A DNA stretch of 64,000 nucleotides from Caldanaerobacter subterraneus (GTDB lineage Bacteria; Bacillota; Thermoanaerobacteria; Thermoanaerobacterales; Thermoanaerobacteraceae), in contig NZ_SLWU01000001.1 in the NCBI RefSeq assembly GCF_004345675.1, positions 83,916-147,915 on the forward strand, written 5' to 3'. The stretch's first letter is position 1, and each line of letters begins with the position of its first letter. The notes under the pieces are model-generated. The model was not told the origin of the DNA and ran no database searches. It saw only the letters and a list, made by a program, of their open reading frames with translations. Positions 44,190-53,960 of this stretch are shown in pieces. The translations under genes were made by a program, and so were the position numbers.

Positions 44190-45258
44190 GGAAGTATTAT
44201 TTGAAATCGTAAGAACAGCAGTAGCAATACTTATTTCACTTTTTGTTGTATTTTTAATTGTTTTCTTAGTTAGCAGCCAACCTACAGAAGCGTTGTCGAA
44301 ATTTTTAATTGGTCCACTTTCCAAAGTTAGATACTTTAGTAATGTTTTAGAGTTGAGTATTCCGCTTATTTTTAATGGTCTTGCTATAAGTATAATGTTT
44401 CAAGCAAAGCAATTCAATATTGGCGCAGAAGGAGCCTTTTTCATGGGAGCGGTAGCTGCTACCGTAGTGGGAATTACTATGAATTTACCCCGAATAATTC
44501 ATTTGCCTTTTGCTATAATAGCTGGAAGTTTTATAGGTGGGATACTTCTTTTTATACCTGCTATTTTGAAATCAAAGTGGAATGCCAGTGAATTAGTGTC
44601 TTCCCTTATGTTGAACTATATTCTTTACTACTTTGGGATATTTATAATAAATTACTATCTTAGAGATGTAAATGCAGGCTACATGGTATCTTATCCTCTT
44701 AACTCTTCTGTTTTACTGCCAAAATTGATGGTTGGTACAAGACTACATTATGGAATATTTATAGCCATAGCTATGATCATTATAATGTATTATTTCCTTT
44801 ATAGGACAAAATGGGGATATGCTATTAGAATGACAGGATTAAATGAAAAATTTGCTGAATATGTAGGAATAAATGTGAAAAAAGTTATATTATATGCTCA
44901 AATAATAGGTGGAATTATTGCAGGTATGGGGGGAGCAGTAGAATTATTAGGGATGTATACCAGATTTGAATGGCAAAAGCTACCTGGATATGGATGGGAT
45001 GGCATAATTGTTGCTATTCTTGCACGAAATAATCCTCTTTTAGTACCGGTTGCTGCTTTTTTCCTTTCTTACATAAGAATTGGTGCTGATTTAATGGCAA
45101 GAATGACTGATGTTCCTAGCGAAGTAGTATCAGTTATTCAAGCGCTAGTAATTATGCTTATTGCTGCAGAGAGTTTCATGGCAAAATGGAGACATACCAT
45201 GGTAGTAAAACGCGCAAAAGAAGAATTTTATGTTAATAATGGAGGTAGCTTACAATGA
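44182..45258 (+). CDS. nucleoside ABC transporter permease 1
   Basis: A 358-residue branched-chain-type permease (BPD_transp_2, YufP-like) with about eight to ten helices. The NIGAEGAFFMGA motif near the start is typical of BMP-linked importers. A conserved GLNEKFAEYVGINVKK loop contacts the ATPase. It overlaps both the preceding and the following gene. Confidence 0.9.
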   Translation: MHREVLFEIVRTAVAILISLFVVFLIVFLVSSQPTEALSKFLIGPLSKVRYFSNVLELSIPLIFNGLAISIMFQAKQFNIGAEGAFFMGAVAATVVGITMNLPRIIHLPFAIIAGSFIGGILLFIPAILKSKWNASELVSSLMLNYILYYFGIFIINYYLRDVNAGYMVSYPLNSSVLLPKLMVGTRLHYGIFIAIAMIIIMYYFLYRTKWGYAIRMTGLNEKFAEYVGINVKKVILYAQIIGGIIAGMGGAVELLGMYTRFEWQKLPGYGWDGIIVAILARNNPLLVPVAAFFLSYIRIGADLMARMTDVPSEVVSVIQALVIMLIAAESFMAKWRHTMVVKRAKEEFYVNNGGSLQ

Positions 45259-46178
45259 AAATTTTAGAAATTATATTTTCTACTAGTTTTGGCTACGCGA
45301 TTTTAAGAGTTACAACTCCTATATTGTTTGCGGCACTAGGAGCTGTCATCTCTGATAAAGCTGGGGTCATTAATATAGCGCTGGAAGGTATAATGCTAAT
45401 GGCTGCACTCTGGGGGGTAATAATAAGTGCTTTTACTCACAGTGCATGGTGGGGACTTGTTGCAGCAATTGTAAGCGGGGTTCTCATGTCATTTATTCTA
45501 GCATATTTTTCCCTAAATCTAAAGACAGACGTTATTCTAGCGGGTATAGCTTTGAATCTTTTTTCAAGCGGCGGAACCATTTTTATCCTTTACCTAGTAG
45601 CCCATGATAAAGGTATTTCCTCTTCGCTAAAAAGTGAAGTGTTACCACAGATGACTTTGCCGTTGGTAAACAAAATTCCAGTAATTGGTCCAATATTCTC
45701 GGGCCATAATATTTTGACATATATAGCTTTGCTTGCTGTGATTTTAGTATACGTCTTGCTCTATAGAACGCCCTTAGGATTAAGAATAAGAGCGGTGGGA
45801 GAGAACCCTGATGCGGCTGATTCTGTAGGTATAGGAGTTAATAAAATAAGGTATATTGCTCTTTTATTAAGTGGTATACTTGCGAGTTTTGGAGGAGCAT
45901 ACCTTTCAATGGGCTATGTTTCTTGGTTTTCTACTAATATGACAGCTGGAAGAGGTTTTATTGCACTAGCAGCCGAGGCAATGGGGAAAGGGACACCTTT
46001 GGGAACCTTTTTTGCTTCTCTATTATTTGGTTTTGCAGGAGCTTTAGCTAATAATTTGCAGTCCTTACGAATACCGTCTGAATTTATACAAATGATCCCA
46101 TATATTGTTACTATAATTGGTTTGGTTATATATTCTTCAAGTCAAGTGAGTAGAATAAAAAAGGTTAAAGAACAGTAG
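45255..46178 (+). CDS. nucleoside ABC transporter permease 2
   Basis: A 307-residue permease (YufQ-like). ISDKAGVINIALEGIMLMA at the N-terminus and GENPDAADSVGIGVNKIRY are the signature of the second permease in BMP/nucleoside importers. It overlaps permease 1 by 4 bp (ATGA), showing translational coupling. Confidence 0.9.
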   Translation: MKILEIIFSTSFGYAILRVTTPILFAALGAVISDKAGVINIALEGIMLMAALWGVIISAFTHSAWWGLVAAIVSGVLMSFILAYFSLNLKTDVILAGIALNLFSSGGTIFILYLVAHDKGISSSLKSEVLPQMTLPLVNKIPVIGPIFSGHNILTYIALLAVILVYVLLYRTPLGLRIRAVGENPDAADSVGIGVNKIRYIALLLSGILASFGGAYLSMGYVSWFSTNMTAGRGFIALAAEAMGKGTPLGTFFASLLFGFAGALANNLQSLRIPSEFIQMIPYIVTIIGLVIYSSSQVSRIKKVKEQ

Positions 46179-46195
46179 GAAAGGAGAGTAATATT

Positions 46196-47128
46196 ATGGT
46201 GAAAAGGAAACCTGTTATTATAGATTGTGATCCTGGGCATGATGATGCAATAGCTTTGCTTCTTGCGTTTGCGAGCGATAAACTTGATGTTAAAGCTGTT
46301 ACAACTGTTGCAGGCAATCAAACAATTGATAAAACTTTTAACAATGCTCTCAAGGTACTTAGTTTTGCTGGAATAAATACTGTGGTAAGCAAAGGTGCTG
46401 CTAAACCTCTTGTTAGAGATTTGATTACTGCTCCTGAAGTCCATGGAGAAAGTGGCCTTGATGGTCCTATACTTCCGCCTCCTACTTTGAAACCTAGTGA
46501 TAAAACTGCTGTGGAGACTATTATAGGAATATTGAAAGAAAGTGATGAGAAAATTACATTCATACCTACAGGACCACTTACTAATGTTGCTACAGTACTT
46601 CTTTCTGAACCTGAGGTGAAAAACAAAATAGAAAGAATAGTATTAATGGGTGGTTCAATGATAGGAGGGAATTGGACACCCGCAGCAGAGTTCAATATAG
46701 TAGTAGATCCTGAGGCTGCAAGTATAGTTTTTAACTCAGGAATACCTATTACTATGTGTGGGCTTGACGTAACGCATAAAGCACAGATATATAAAGAAGA
46801 AATCGAAAAAATTAGGAATATTGGTAATAAAGTTGGCGTTATGGTTGCAGAACTTCTTGATTTTTATAGCAAATTCTATGAAAGGTTTGGTTTTAAAGGT
46901 TCTCCTTTACACGATCCAGTGGCTGTAGCCTATGTGATTGACTCTACGTTAGTGAAAAGCAAGATGTGTCATGTCGATATAGAGACAAAAGGGGAATTTA
47001 CGGATGGTTGTACAGTCGTTGATTATTACAATATTACTCAAAAATCCAAAAATGTAGAGGTAGTGTTAGATATTGATAGAGAACGTTTTATAAATATGTT
47101 ATATGAAGCTTTAAAGAAATATAATTAG
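46196..47128 (+). CDS. nucleoside hydrolase (IunH family), copy 1
   Basis: A 310-residue N-ribohydrolase that splits nucleosides into base and ribose. The calcium-binding IIDCDPGHDDAIALLLA (about 8-24), VLMGGSMIGGN, AAEFNIVVDPEAA and the active-site segment GSPLHDPVAVAY are all intact. The GHDD variant, in place of GIDD, is seen in many inosine-uridine hydrolases. It lies next to a paralogue (47146) and upstream of ribokinase, which would take the ribose released. Confidence 0.92.
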   Translation: MVKRKPVIIDCDPGHDDAIALLLAFASDKLDVKAVTTVAGNQTIDKTFNNALKVLSFAGINTVVSKGAAKPLVRDLITAPEVHGESGLDGPILPPPTLKPSDKTAVETIIGILKESDEKITFIPTGPLTNVATVLLSEPEVKNKIERIVLMGGSMIGGNWTPAAEFNIVVDPEAASIVFNSGIPITMCGLDVTHKAQIYKEEIEKIRNIGNKVGVMVAELLDFYSKFYERFGFKGSPLHDPVAVAYVIDSTLVKSKMCHVDIETKGEFTDGCTVVDYYNITQKSKNVEVVLDIDRERFINMLYEALKKYN

Positions 47129-47145
47129 AAGGAGAGTGTATAGCC

Positions 47146-48075
47146 ATGAAAAAACCAGTAATAATTGACTGTGACCCAGGCATTGATGATGCTATAGCAT
47201 TGTTTTTGGCATTTGCTAGTGAAAATTTGGATGTAAAAGCGATAACTACAGTAGCGGGTAATGTGATATTAGAAAAGACGTCGAAAAATGCTTTAAAAAT
47301 AAGTGAATATGCGGGATACAATGTAAAAGTTGCGAGGGGTGCTTCTAAACCTCTAATGAGAGAATTGATAACTGCAGAATTTATTCATGGGGAATCAGGA
47401 CTTGGAAGTATAACTTTACTTGAACCTGTAAGAGCGTTTTATCACAAGAATGCTTATGATACCATATATGAGGAAGCAACAAGTTGTGAAGGAAAGTTAC
47501 ATATTATAGCGTTAGGACCGTTGACAAATATTGCAATTACATTGTTAAAGTATCCAGACATAAAAGAAAAGATAAATCACATCACTGTGATGGGAGGTTC
47601 TACAGAATTAGGTAATAGTACGCCTGTTGCGGAATTTAATATTTATGTAGATCCAGAAGCCGCAAAAATTGTATTCAATTCAGGAATTCCAGTTACTATG
47701 GTAGGATTGAATGTAACAAATACAGCATACATTATTACAGAGGACTTAGAGGAAATATCAACTTATAAAAATAAAGTTTCAGATTTTGTAGTTAAGTCAT
47801 TATCGCCTCTTTTTAAATTTTTTGAAAAGATAGACTTTCCCGGTGTGCCTCTTCATGATCCTGCTGTAGTTGCTTCTGTAATTGATGAGAATATCTTAGA
47901 AACAAAATTTCTTAGAGTTGATGTAGAAACAAAAGGAGAGTTTACTAGGGGAAAAACTGTAGTAGATGTCTATGGCGTTACCAACAAAGCGCCTAATGTA
48001 AATGTGGCTCTAAAGATAAATAGAGAAAGATTTATTGCTCTTTTCAAGGAGTTGGTAAAAAGATATGAAATATGA
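47146..48075 (+). CDS. nucleoside hydrolase (IunH family), copy 2
   Basis: A 309-residue paralogue of the preceding gene with IIDCDPGIDDAIALFLA (about 6-22), AEFNIYVDPEAA and GVPLHDPAVVAS. The two differ throughout the substrate loops, so they probably split different nucleosides. It starts 17 bp after copy 1 behind AAGGAGAG. Its last 11 bp overlap the amidohydrolase. Confidence 0.92.
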   Translation: MKKPVIIDCDPGIDDAIALFLAFASENLDVKAITTVAGNVILEKTSKNALKISEYAGYNVKVARGASKPLMRELITAEFIHGESGLGSITLLEPVRAFYHKNAYDTIYEEATSCEGKLHIIALGPLTNIAITLLKYPDIKEKINHITVMGGSTELGNSTPVAEFNIYVDPEAAKIVFNSGIPVTMVGLNVTNTAYIITEDLEEISTYKNKVSDFVVKSLSPLFKFFEKIDFPGVPLHDPAVVASVIDENILETKFLRVDVETKGEFTRGKTVVDVYGVTNKAPNVNVALKINRERFIALFKELVKRYEI

Positions 48076-49357
48076 TTTGATTTTAAAGAATGTTACTATA
48101 ATTAACAAGAAAGGGTGTATAAAGAGAGGGCAGGATATATATATCAGAGGAGGTAAAATCGTTAAAATTTCCACTAATCTTAGAGATGAAACAGAAGGGG
48201 ATGTGTTAGATTGTACGAATTTGTACGTAACTCCTGGGTTGGTTAATCTTCATGCTCATTCTCCGATGAATATTTTTAAAGGGATTGCGGAGGATGTTGA
48301 TATTTACGATTGGTTTAACGTAGAAATATGGCCTTACGAGAGTAAAATAACCCCTGAAGATGTATATTATGGAACACTTTTAGCAATTGTGGAAATGATC
48401 GAAAACGGAGTGACTGCTTTCGCAGATCATTATTTTTACGCTGAAAAAATTTGTGATGCAATTTTAGAAACTGGAATACGTGGAGATGTTGCTCCTACAT
48501 TGTTTGGAATGTCCTCTACTTTTGAGGAAGACCTTAAAAAAGTATCTTTTCTTATCGAAAAAATGAATGGTATAAGTAAAAGATTAAATTTAAGATTCGG
48601 TCCTCACGCTCCTTATACTTGTCCACCTTCCACATTAAAAAAAATTATTGAAGCTGCAAAATTTTATGAAGTAGGACTCCATATTCATATGGCTGAAACG
48701 CAAAAACAAGTGGAAGATAGCTTAAAAGAATATAAGAAAACGCATTTTGAGATACTTCATCAAGTAGGAGGTTTTGAGCTTCCAGTTATTATAGCTCATG
48801 GAATTTGGATAGCTGAAAAAGATTTTGAGTTTTTAAGTGATAATACTTATTTTGCGTTGTCACCTAAAACATATATGAAACTTAATATGGGTATAGGTAA
48901 TATATGGAAATATTATAGGCGTCTTAAAGTGAGTATCGGAACGGATGGTGCAGCAAGCTCTAATTCTTTAAATCCTCTTGAACAAGCTCGTTTGTTTGCT
49001 CTGCTGGGGAAATTAGTATATAGTTCTACAGACTATACATTAAAAGAGGTATGGCAAGTGCTTATGAGAGGTCATGAAGCTCTTAGTTTTAACACTGGAG
49101 ACGTCGAAGAAGGGTATAATGCAGATCTTGTTTTTTGGGACTTAAACAAACCTAACACCAGTCCTGTGCACAACCCTCTTGCAGCTATAATATATAGTGC
49201 TGATTCTAGAAATATTGTGCATGTAATGGTTAATGGAACTTTTTTAAAGAAGGATGAGAAGGTTTTACTTGATGTAGAGGAGATTGTAAAAGAAGCACGT
49301 AGACACGCAGAGAATATCTTGAAGAGAGGGAAAGGTGAGGCAAGTTTCTTTTTCTAG
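48065..49357 (+). CDS. amidohydrolase, probable nucleoside/nucleobase deaminase
   Basis: A 430-residue metal-dependent amidohydrolase of the ATZ/TRZ (MtaD-like) type. The metal ligands are seen in HAHSPM (about 63-68), GLHIHMAET, IIAHGIWI and IGTDGAAS. Family members deaminate adenosine derivatives, guanine or cytosine. In this operon deamination of an imported purine nucleoside or of the base freed by the hydrolases is likely. The exact substrate cannot be read. Confidence 0.85.
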   Translation: MKYDLILKNVTIINKKGCIKRGQDIYIRGGKIVKISTNLRDETEGDVLDCTNLYVTPGLVNLHAHSPMNIFKGIAEDVDIYDWFNVEIWPYESKITPEDVYYGTLLAIVEMIENGVTAFADHYFYAEKICDAILETGIRGDVAPTLFGMSSTFEEDLKKVSFLIEKMNGISKRLNLRFGPHAPYTCPPSTLKKIIEAAKFYEVGLHIHMAETQKQVEDSLKEYKKTHFEILHQVGGFELPVIIAHGIWIAEKDFEFLSDNTYFALSPKTYMKLNMGIGNIWKYYRRLKVSIGTDGAASSNSLNPLEQARLFALLGKLVYSSTDYTLKEVWQVLMRGHEALSFNTGDVEEGYNADLVFWDLNKPNTSPVHNPLAAIIYSADSRNIVHVMVNGTFLKKDEKVLLDVEEIVKEARRHAENILKRGKGEASFFF

Positions 49358-49381
49358 TTCTTGATCATAAGGAGGGGAATT

Positions 49382-50782
49382 ATGAAAAAAGCTTGGGAAT
49401 ATGCAAAGGAAATCCTTGAAAATAATAAGCCTAAAATTCTTACAAAAGAGGAACAAACATGGAATATGATAGAAATGTTAGAACTTCATGAGGATGAGAG
49501 GACTAAAATGCTGTGGAAGAGTTATGTTCCGGGTTCTGGGGCAGAAGAAAGTCTCATTGTAGGGGCTATTCAGAGTGTTGAAAATAAAGGAATGGACGTA
49601 AAAGAAGCAGAAGAACTTCTTCCTATGGGGTTTGATGCTTTTAAAAGAGGAGATATGAAGGAATTAAATAAAATTACTTCGAAGATATTTAATAAATTAT
49701 ATACTGCTCCCAGGAATCCTTATTCAGAATATTGGAAATTCAAACAATATACTTCATGGGAGGAATATAGAAAATCTGTGACATTTACACATACTGATTT
49801 ATATAACGTGTTTTCCAGGGATTATGAAAATAAAGTTGCGGGGGGATGGATAGCTCAAATATGCGGTGGAGCATTAGGAACAGCCTTGGAAGGATATACG
49901 ACAAAAAGATTAAAAGAAGTTTTTGGGGAGATTAGAGGATATGTTAGAACACCAAATACATTTAACGATGATATTACGTACGAACTTGCTTTTCTTAAAG
50001 CTTTTGAGGGGAGAGGATATAATATTACATCTGAAGATATAGCACTAGAATGGGTTGCACTTATTCCTTTCGGTTGGTCTGCTGAAGATGTAGCACTCAG
50101 AAACTTAAAACAAGGGATTTTCCCACCAAACAGTGGTAATTTTAATAATCCTTATTCGGAATGGATAGGTGCACAAATGAGAGGGGCAATATGTGGAATG
50201 GTGGTTCCTGGCAATCCTGAAGAAGCTGCTAGACTTGCATGGATAGATGCAGTTATTAGCCATGAAAACAATGGAGTACTTGGTGAAGTATTCAATGCTG
50301 TAATGGTTTCTCTTGCTTTTGTTGAAGAAGATGTGAGAAAAATTGTGGAGCAGGCAGTCTCTTTAATACCGCGGGACAGTGAATATTATTCTGTAGTAAA
50401 ATATGCATTGGATACATGTAAAAACAGTAAAAATTGGGAAGAGGCATGGGGGCTTTGTGAGAAAAAATTCGAACAATACAACTGGGTGCATGCTTATCCT
50501 AACGCAGCAGCAGAAGTGGTAGCTTTATGGTTCGGAGAAAAAGATTTTGATGAAACGATGTATATTATAGCCATGGCAGGACAAGATGTTGACTGCAATG
50601 CTGCTCAAATAGCCACAATATTAGGGATAATAGGTGGAACACGTGCTGTTGGAGATAAATGGACTAAACCTATAGGGGATAACTTAGAGACTTATATGAG
50701 AGGTATGAAAAAAATAAAAATAAGCGATTTAATTGAATGGACGGTAACTGCTGTGAGGAGAGCGAATAGCAGTAAAAATTAA
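49382..50782 (+). CDS. ADP-ribosylglycohydrolase family protein
   Basis: A 466-residue protein. The first 130 residues are an extra N-terminal region. The ARH/DraG domain that follows has GGWIAQICGGALGTALEG, the metal-binding NTFNDDITYELAF and the C-terminal GQDVDCNAAQIATILG aspartates that bind magnesium. ARH proteins remove ADP-ribose from proteins or other molecules. Within a nucleoside operon it may instead cleave an N-glycosidic bond of a small molecule. The start is the ATG at 49382 behind AAGGAGGGG. Confidence 0.85.
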   Translation: MKKAWEYAKEILENNKPKILTKEEQTWNMIEMLELHEDERTKMLWKSYVPGSGAEESLIVGAIQSVENKGMDVKEAEELLPMGFDAFKRGDMKELNKITSKIFNKLYTAPRNPYSEYWKFKQYTSWEEYRKSVTFTHTDLYNVFSRDYENKVAGGWIAQICGGALGTALEGYTTKRLKEVFGEIRGYVRTPNTFNDDITYELAFLKAFEGRGYNITSEDIALEWVALIPFGWSAEDVALRNLKQGIFPPNSGNFNNPYSEWIGAQMRGAICGMVVPGNPEEAARLAWIDAVISHENNGVLGEVFNAVMVSLAFVEEDVRKIVEQAVSLIPRDSEYYSVVKYALDTCKNSKNWEEAWGLCEKKFEQYNWVHAYPNAAAEVVALWFGEKDFDETMYIIAMAGQDVDCNAAQIATILGIIGGTRAVGDKWTKPIGDNLETYMRGMKKIKISDLIEWTVTAVRRANSSKN

Positions 50783-50838
50783 AAGTTATAGTTTATATTT
50801 TAGCTTTTATTAAAATATTGGTATACGAGGTGAGCAAT

Positions 50839-51747
50839 TTGAAAATAGCAGTGGTAGGCAGTATAAATAAAGACTATACAGCGCAGGTTGACAAACTACC
50901 ACAAAAAGGTGAAACAGTCATTGCTTCGAACTATAAAATTTCACTTGGAGGAAAGGGAGCAAATCAAGCAGTAGCTGCTAAAAGACTTGGAGCTGAAGTT
51001 GCTATGATTGGAGCTGTTGGTAAATTAGATGGAGGACAAGATATAGTAAAAAAACTTGAAAATGATGGGATAGATGTTTCAGGAATATTAATAGTTGATG
51101 ATGAGGTAACTGGGAATGCCATGATTACAGTTGATGAAAAAGGAGCAAATACTATAGTAGTCTATCCAGGTGCCAATAATAAATTAAGCCCATTATGGAT
51201 AGAAAAACAAAAAGAAATCATTAGAAACGCACATTTTGCAATTTTGCAGCTAGAAATTCCAATAGAAACAGTTGAGTTTGCAGTGAAAATTTCAAAAGAA
51301 TATAATGTGAAAGTTATTTTAAATCCTGCTCCTGCTAAAAAATTACCTGAAGAAATATACGAATATGTAGATATAATTACACCAAATGAAGTAGAGCTTA
51401 CTCAATTAACAGGTACTGAGGATATAAAAGAAGGTGCAAGTATATTAATACAGAAGGGGGTTAAGGAAGTTATCGTTACATTAGGTGAAAGAGGATGTTA
51501 CTATACAGATGGAATAAGAGAAATTTTTGTAGAAGCGGTACGTGTAAAAGCGATAGATACTACTGCAGCTGGAGATGCTTTTAATGCTGCAATTGCAGTA
51601 GCTTTAGGAGAAAAATTGGACATAAATTCTGCTCTTATTTTTGCGAATATTGCAGGAGCATTGACGACTACTAAAATGGGTGCGCAAGATGCATTACCAT
51701 TCAGGCAAGAAGTAGAAAGTTTTAAAAAAAATTTGGTATTTGGATGA
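50839..51747 (+). CDS. rbsK: ribokinase
   Basis: A 302-residue PfkB-family kinase. It has the N-terminal GSINKDYTAQVDKLPQKGET, the GGKGANQAVAAKRLGA motif (about 36-51) and the C-terminal DTTAAGDAFNAA catalytic-base motif, all typical of ribokinase. It phosphorylates ribose released by the nucleoside hydrolases. TTG at 50839 behind GAGGTGAG is the likely start; an earlier TTG at 50818 lacks a ribosome site. Confidence 0.9.
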   Translation: MKIAVVGSINKDYTAQVDKLPQKGETVIASNYKISLGGKGANQAVAAKRLGAEVAMIGAVGKLDGGQDIVKKLENDGIDVSGILIVDDEVTGNAMITVDEKGANTIVVYPGANNKLSPLWIEKQKEIIRNAHFAILQLEIPIETVEFAVKISKEYNVKVILNPAPAKKLPEEIYEYVDIITPNEVELTQLTGTEDIKEGASILIQKGVKEVIVTLGERGCYYTDGIREIFVEAVRVKAIDTTAAGDAFNAAIAVALGEKLDINSALIFANIAGALTTTKMGAQDALPFRQEVESFKKNLVFG

Positions 51748-51768
51748 GATGAAGTTTAAAGAAGTGAG

Positions 51769-51790
51769 GGACGGATTTTCCGTCCTTTTT
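51769..51790 (+). terminator. rho-independent terminator of nucleoside operon
   Basis: GGACGGA / TCCGTCC with a TTT loop and TTTTT tail. Confidence 0.92.
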
Positions 51791-52110
51791 GTATAGTTAA
51801 AAATAGGAATAGCTACGGGTATTTAATGATGTTTGAATTTTACCAAAATACCAGGATAGTATTCTTTCGAGTATACTAGCAATAAAATTATTAAAGCTCT
51901 AGAGTTAGAACTAAGCTAGTGGTGAGAAAAGACAAAAAGACATTACTAAAAGATTTCTACAAAATTTTAGTGTAAATTTTTAATGGACACTATTGAAATG
52001 AAAACATCTAATGATATAATTATTTATAATCTTGAATAAAAATTTATGACATTTGAGAAGTGACGTAGAGCCAGAATTTTTACAATTTATAAGGGGGAGT
52101 GAAGTGACTA
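51791..52110. other. 320-bp intergenic region
   Basis: No gene or recognisable fragment was found. It contains the promoter for the next gene near its 3' end; the rest is A+T-rich. Confidence 0.5.
51993..52020 (+). promoter_or_regulatory. sigma-A promoter for peptide-binding lipoprotein
   Basis: TTGAAA (51993-51998), a 16-bp spacer and a TGA-extended TATAAT (52015-52020), about 90 bp before the start codon. Confidence 0.7.
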
Positions 52111-53757
52111 GTGAGGGGGAAAAAGGGCGTAATTTCATTACTTGTTGCAGTGTTATTTATCGTATCTTTAAGTTTTTCAGGATGTTCTAAATCTTCTACT
52201 CCTACATCTTCCCAAAAATCACTAGCAGATGAGCAGGTTTTAAACATTAATTTAGGGGAAGAACCGCCTTCTCTGGATCCGCAGTTGGCTACTGATTTAG
52301 TATCATTTGAAGTGTTAAATGCTACATTAGAAGGGCTAGTGAGGCTAAATAAATACGGGAAAATAGAAAAAGGTTCTGGACTAGCTTTAGATTGGGAAGT
52401 TTCTCCAGATGGGTTGAGGTATGTTTTTCACTTGAGAGATGCAAAGTGGAGCGATGGAACCCCTATAACTGCTCATGACTTTGAATACGCTTGGAAGAGG
52501 GCTCTTGACCCGAAAACTGGGTCAAACTATGCCTACATGCTCTATTATTTAAAAAATGGAGAAGCTTTTAATAAAGGGGAAGCTAAGGCAGAAGATGTAG
52601 GTGTAAGGGCTCTTAATGACAAAACACTAGAAGTGATACTCGAAAGACCAGCTCCGCAATTTTTGGGTTTGACAGGATGGGGTACTTATTTGCCTGCTCA
52701 AAAAGCGGCTATTGAAAAATTTGGAGATAAATATGGAACCTCTCCTGATACGATGGTCTATTCCGGTCCTTATATGATAAAAGAATGGAATCACGAACAG
52801 AATATAGTACTTGTAAAAAATCCCTACTATTGGGATAAGGATAGTGTGAAACTTCAACAGATAAATATGGACATGGTAAAGGAAGAAAATACTATTATTC
52901 AAAACTGGGAAACAGGGCGTTATGATTCTATTAGTGTACCTGCCCAATATATTGCAAAATATAAAAATGATCCGAATTTTCACCAAATGCCAATAGGTGT
53001 AACTTACTATGTCATGTTCAACAACAAATCCAAGATATTTTCAAATGTAAATATAAGAAAAGCTTTCAGTTATGCGATTGATAGGCAGTCTTTTGTAGAT
53101 TATGTTTTCGCTGGCGGGGGGATACCTGCTCTCGCTTTTGTGCCACCAGGAATACCTGGAGATAAAGAAGAATTTAGAAAAGAAGGCGGGGATTACTTTA
53201 AAGATAATGACGTAGCAAAAGCGAAAGAATTGCTTGCACAAGGCATGAGAGAACTAGGAATTGATAAGCTCCCCAAGATTAAATTTGTAGCTGGAGACAG
53301 TGATGCAGCGAGGAAACATTCACAAGTATTACAAGAGTTTTGGAGTAAAAATTTAGGTGTAACTGTTGATATTTACAACGTAGCTTTCAAAGTAAGACTT
53401 GATATGATGAATAAAGGAGATTACGATATAGTGTATACTAATTGGGTAGCTGACTACAACGACCCAATGACATTTTTAGACCTTTGGGTTACAGATGGAG
53501 GTAATAACAGAGCTTTTTATAGCAACCCTCAATATGATCAACTCATAAAAAAGGCTAATTCTACAATTGATAATTCCGTTAGAATGCAGGCTATGCATGA
53601 GGCAGAGAAGATATTGATGGAGGATATGCCTATTGCTCCTTTACTTTTTAGGATTACCTCGTATTTAGAAAGACCCTATGTAAAAGACTGGATAAGATTT
53701 CCTGTGGGGATAGACGATGAGTGGAAATGGACGTATATAGAAGGTAAAAATAAATAG
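52111..53757 (+). CDS. oppA: oligopeptide-binding lipoprotein (OppA/MppA type)
   Basis: A 548-residue family 5 extracellular solute-binding protein. The signal peptide ends SFSGC with lipidated Cys25. The Opp/Dpp fold shows LNINLGEEPPSLDPQLATD near the start and HFLRDAKWSDGTPI-type loops. The GTG start follows AGGGGGAG. No permease or ATPase is adjacent, so it must dock on an Opp system encoded elsewhere. The neighbouring glutamate racemase, DAP decarboxylase and wall-recycling genes make a murein-peptide ligand plausible. Confidence 0.9.
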   Translation: MRGKKGVISLLVAVLFIVSLSFSGCSKSSTPTSSQKSLADEQVLNINLGEEPPSLDPQLATDLVSFEVLNATLEGLVRLNKYGKIEKGSGLALDWEVSPDGLRYVFHLRDAKWSDGTPITAHDFEYAWKRALDPKTGSNYAYMLYYLKNGEAFNKGEAKAEDVGVRALNDKTLEVILERPAPQFLGLTGWGTYLPAQKAAIEKFGDKYGTSPDTMVYSGPYMIKEWNHEQNIVLVKNPYYWDKDSVKLQQINMDMVKEENTIIQNWETGRYDSISVPAQYIAKYKNDPNFHQMPIGVTYYVMFNNKSKIFSNVNIRKAFSYAIDRQSFVDYVFAGGGIPALAFVPPGIPGDKEEFRKEGGDYFKDNDVAKAKELLAQGMRELGIDKLPKIKFVAGDSDAARKHSQVLQEFWSKNLGVTVDIYNVAFKVRLDMMNKGDYDIVYTNWVADYNDPMTFLDLWVTDGGNNRAFYSNPQYDQLIKKANSTIDNSVRMQAMHEAEKILMEDMPIAPLLFRITSYLERPYVKDWIRFPVGIDDEWKWTYIEGKNK

Positions 53758-53763
53758 TGCTTT

Positions 53764-53797
53764 AAAAAGGGTCAAGCTTATAAGCTTGGCTCTTTTT
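53764..53797 (+). terminator. rho-independent terminator
   Basis: AAAAAGGGTCAAGCTT pairs with AAGCTTGGCTCTTTTT (two wobble pairs), ending in a T run. Confidence 0.9.
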
Positions 53798-53825
53798 AAG
53801 ATGTTTACAGATATTCCCGCAAGTG

Positions 53826-53851
53826 TTAGATAAATTTCTTAGATAAATTTC
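53826..53851 (+). repeat. tandem 13-bp direct repeat
   Basis: TTAGATAAATTTC occurs twice in perfect tandem, just upstream of the racemase promoter region. Confidence 0.8.
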
Positions 53852-53855
53852 TGTA

Positions 53856-53882
53856 TTGATTATTAAAGTCTGATGATATAAA
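53856..53882 (+). promoter_or_regulatory. possible promoter for glutamate racemase
   Basis: TTGATT, a 15-bp spacer and a TGA-extended TATAAA; the spacing is short, so confidence is limited. Confidence 0.4.
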
Positions 53883-53960
53883 ATTGGATTAAATACTTAG
53901 ATGGGGGGTGAAAAGTAGAATAAAGTGCAGAAAAAATATTTTAAGCAAAAGGTGGTGGAA

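Noticed and set aside
51840..51990. Possible mobile-element remnant upstream of oppA
   Set aside because: Translations in all frames gave no convincing family match; it is left as unassigned intergenic sequence.
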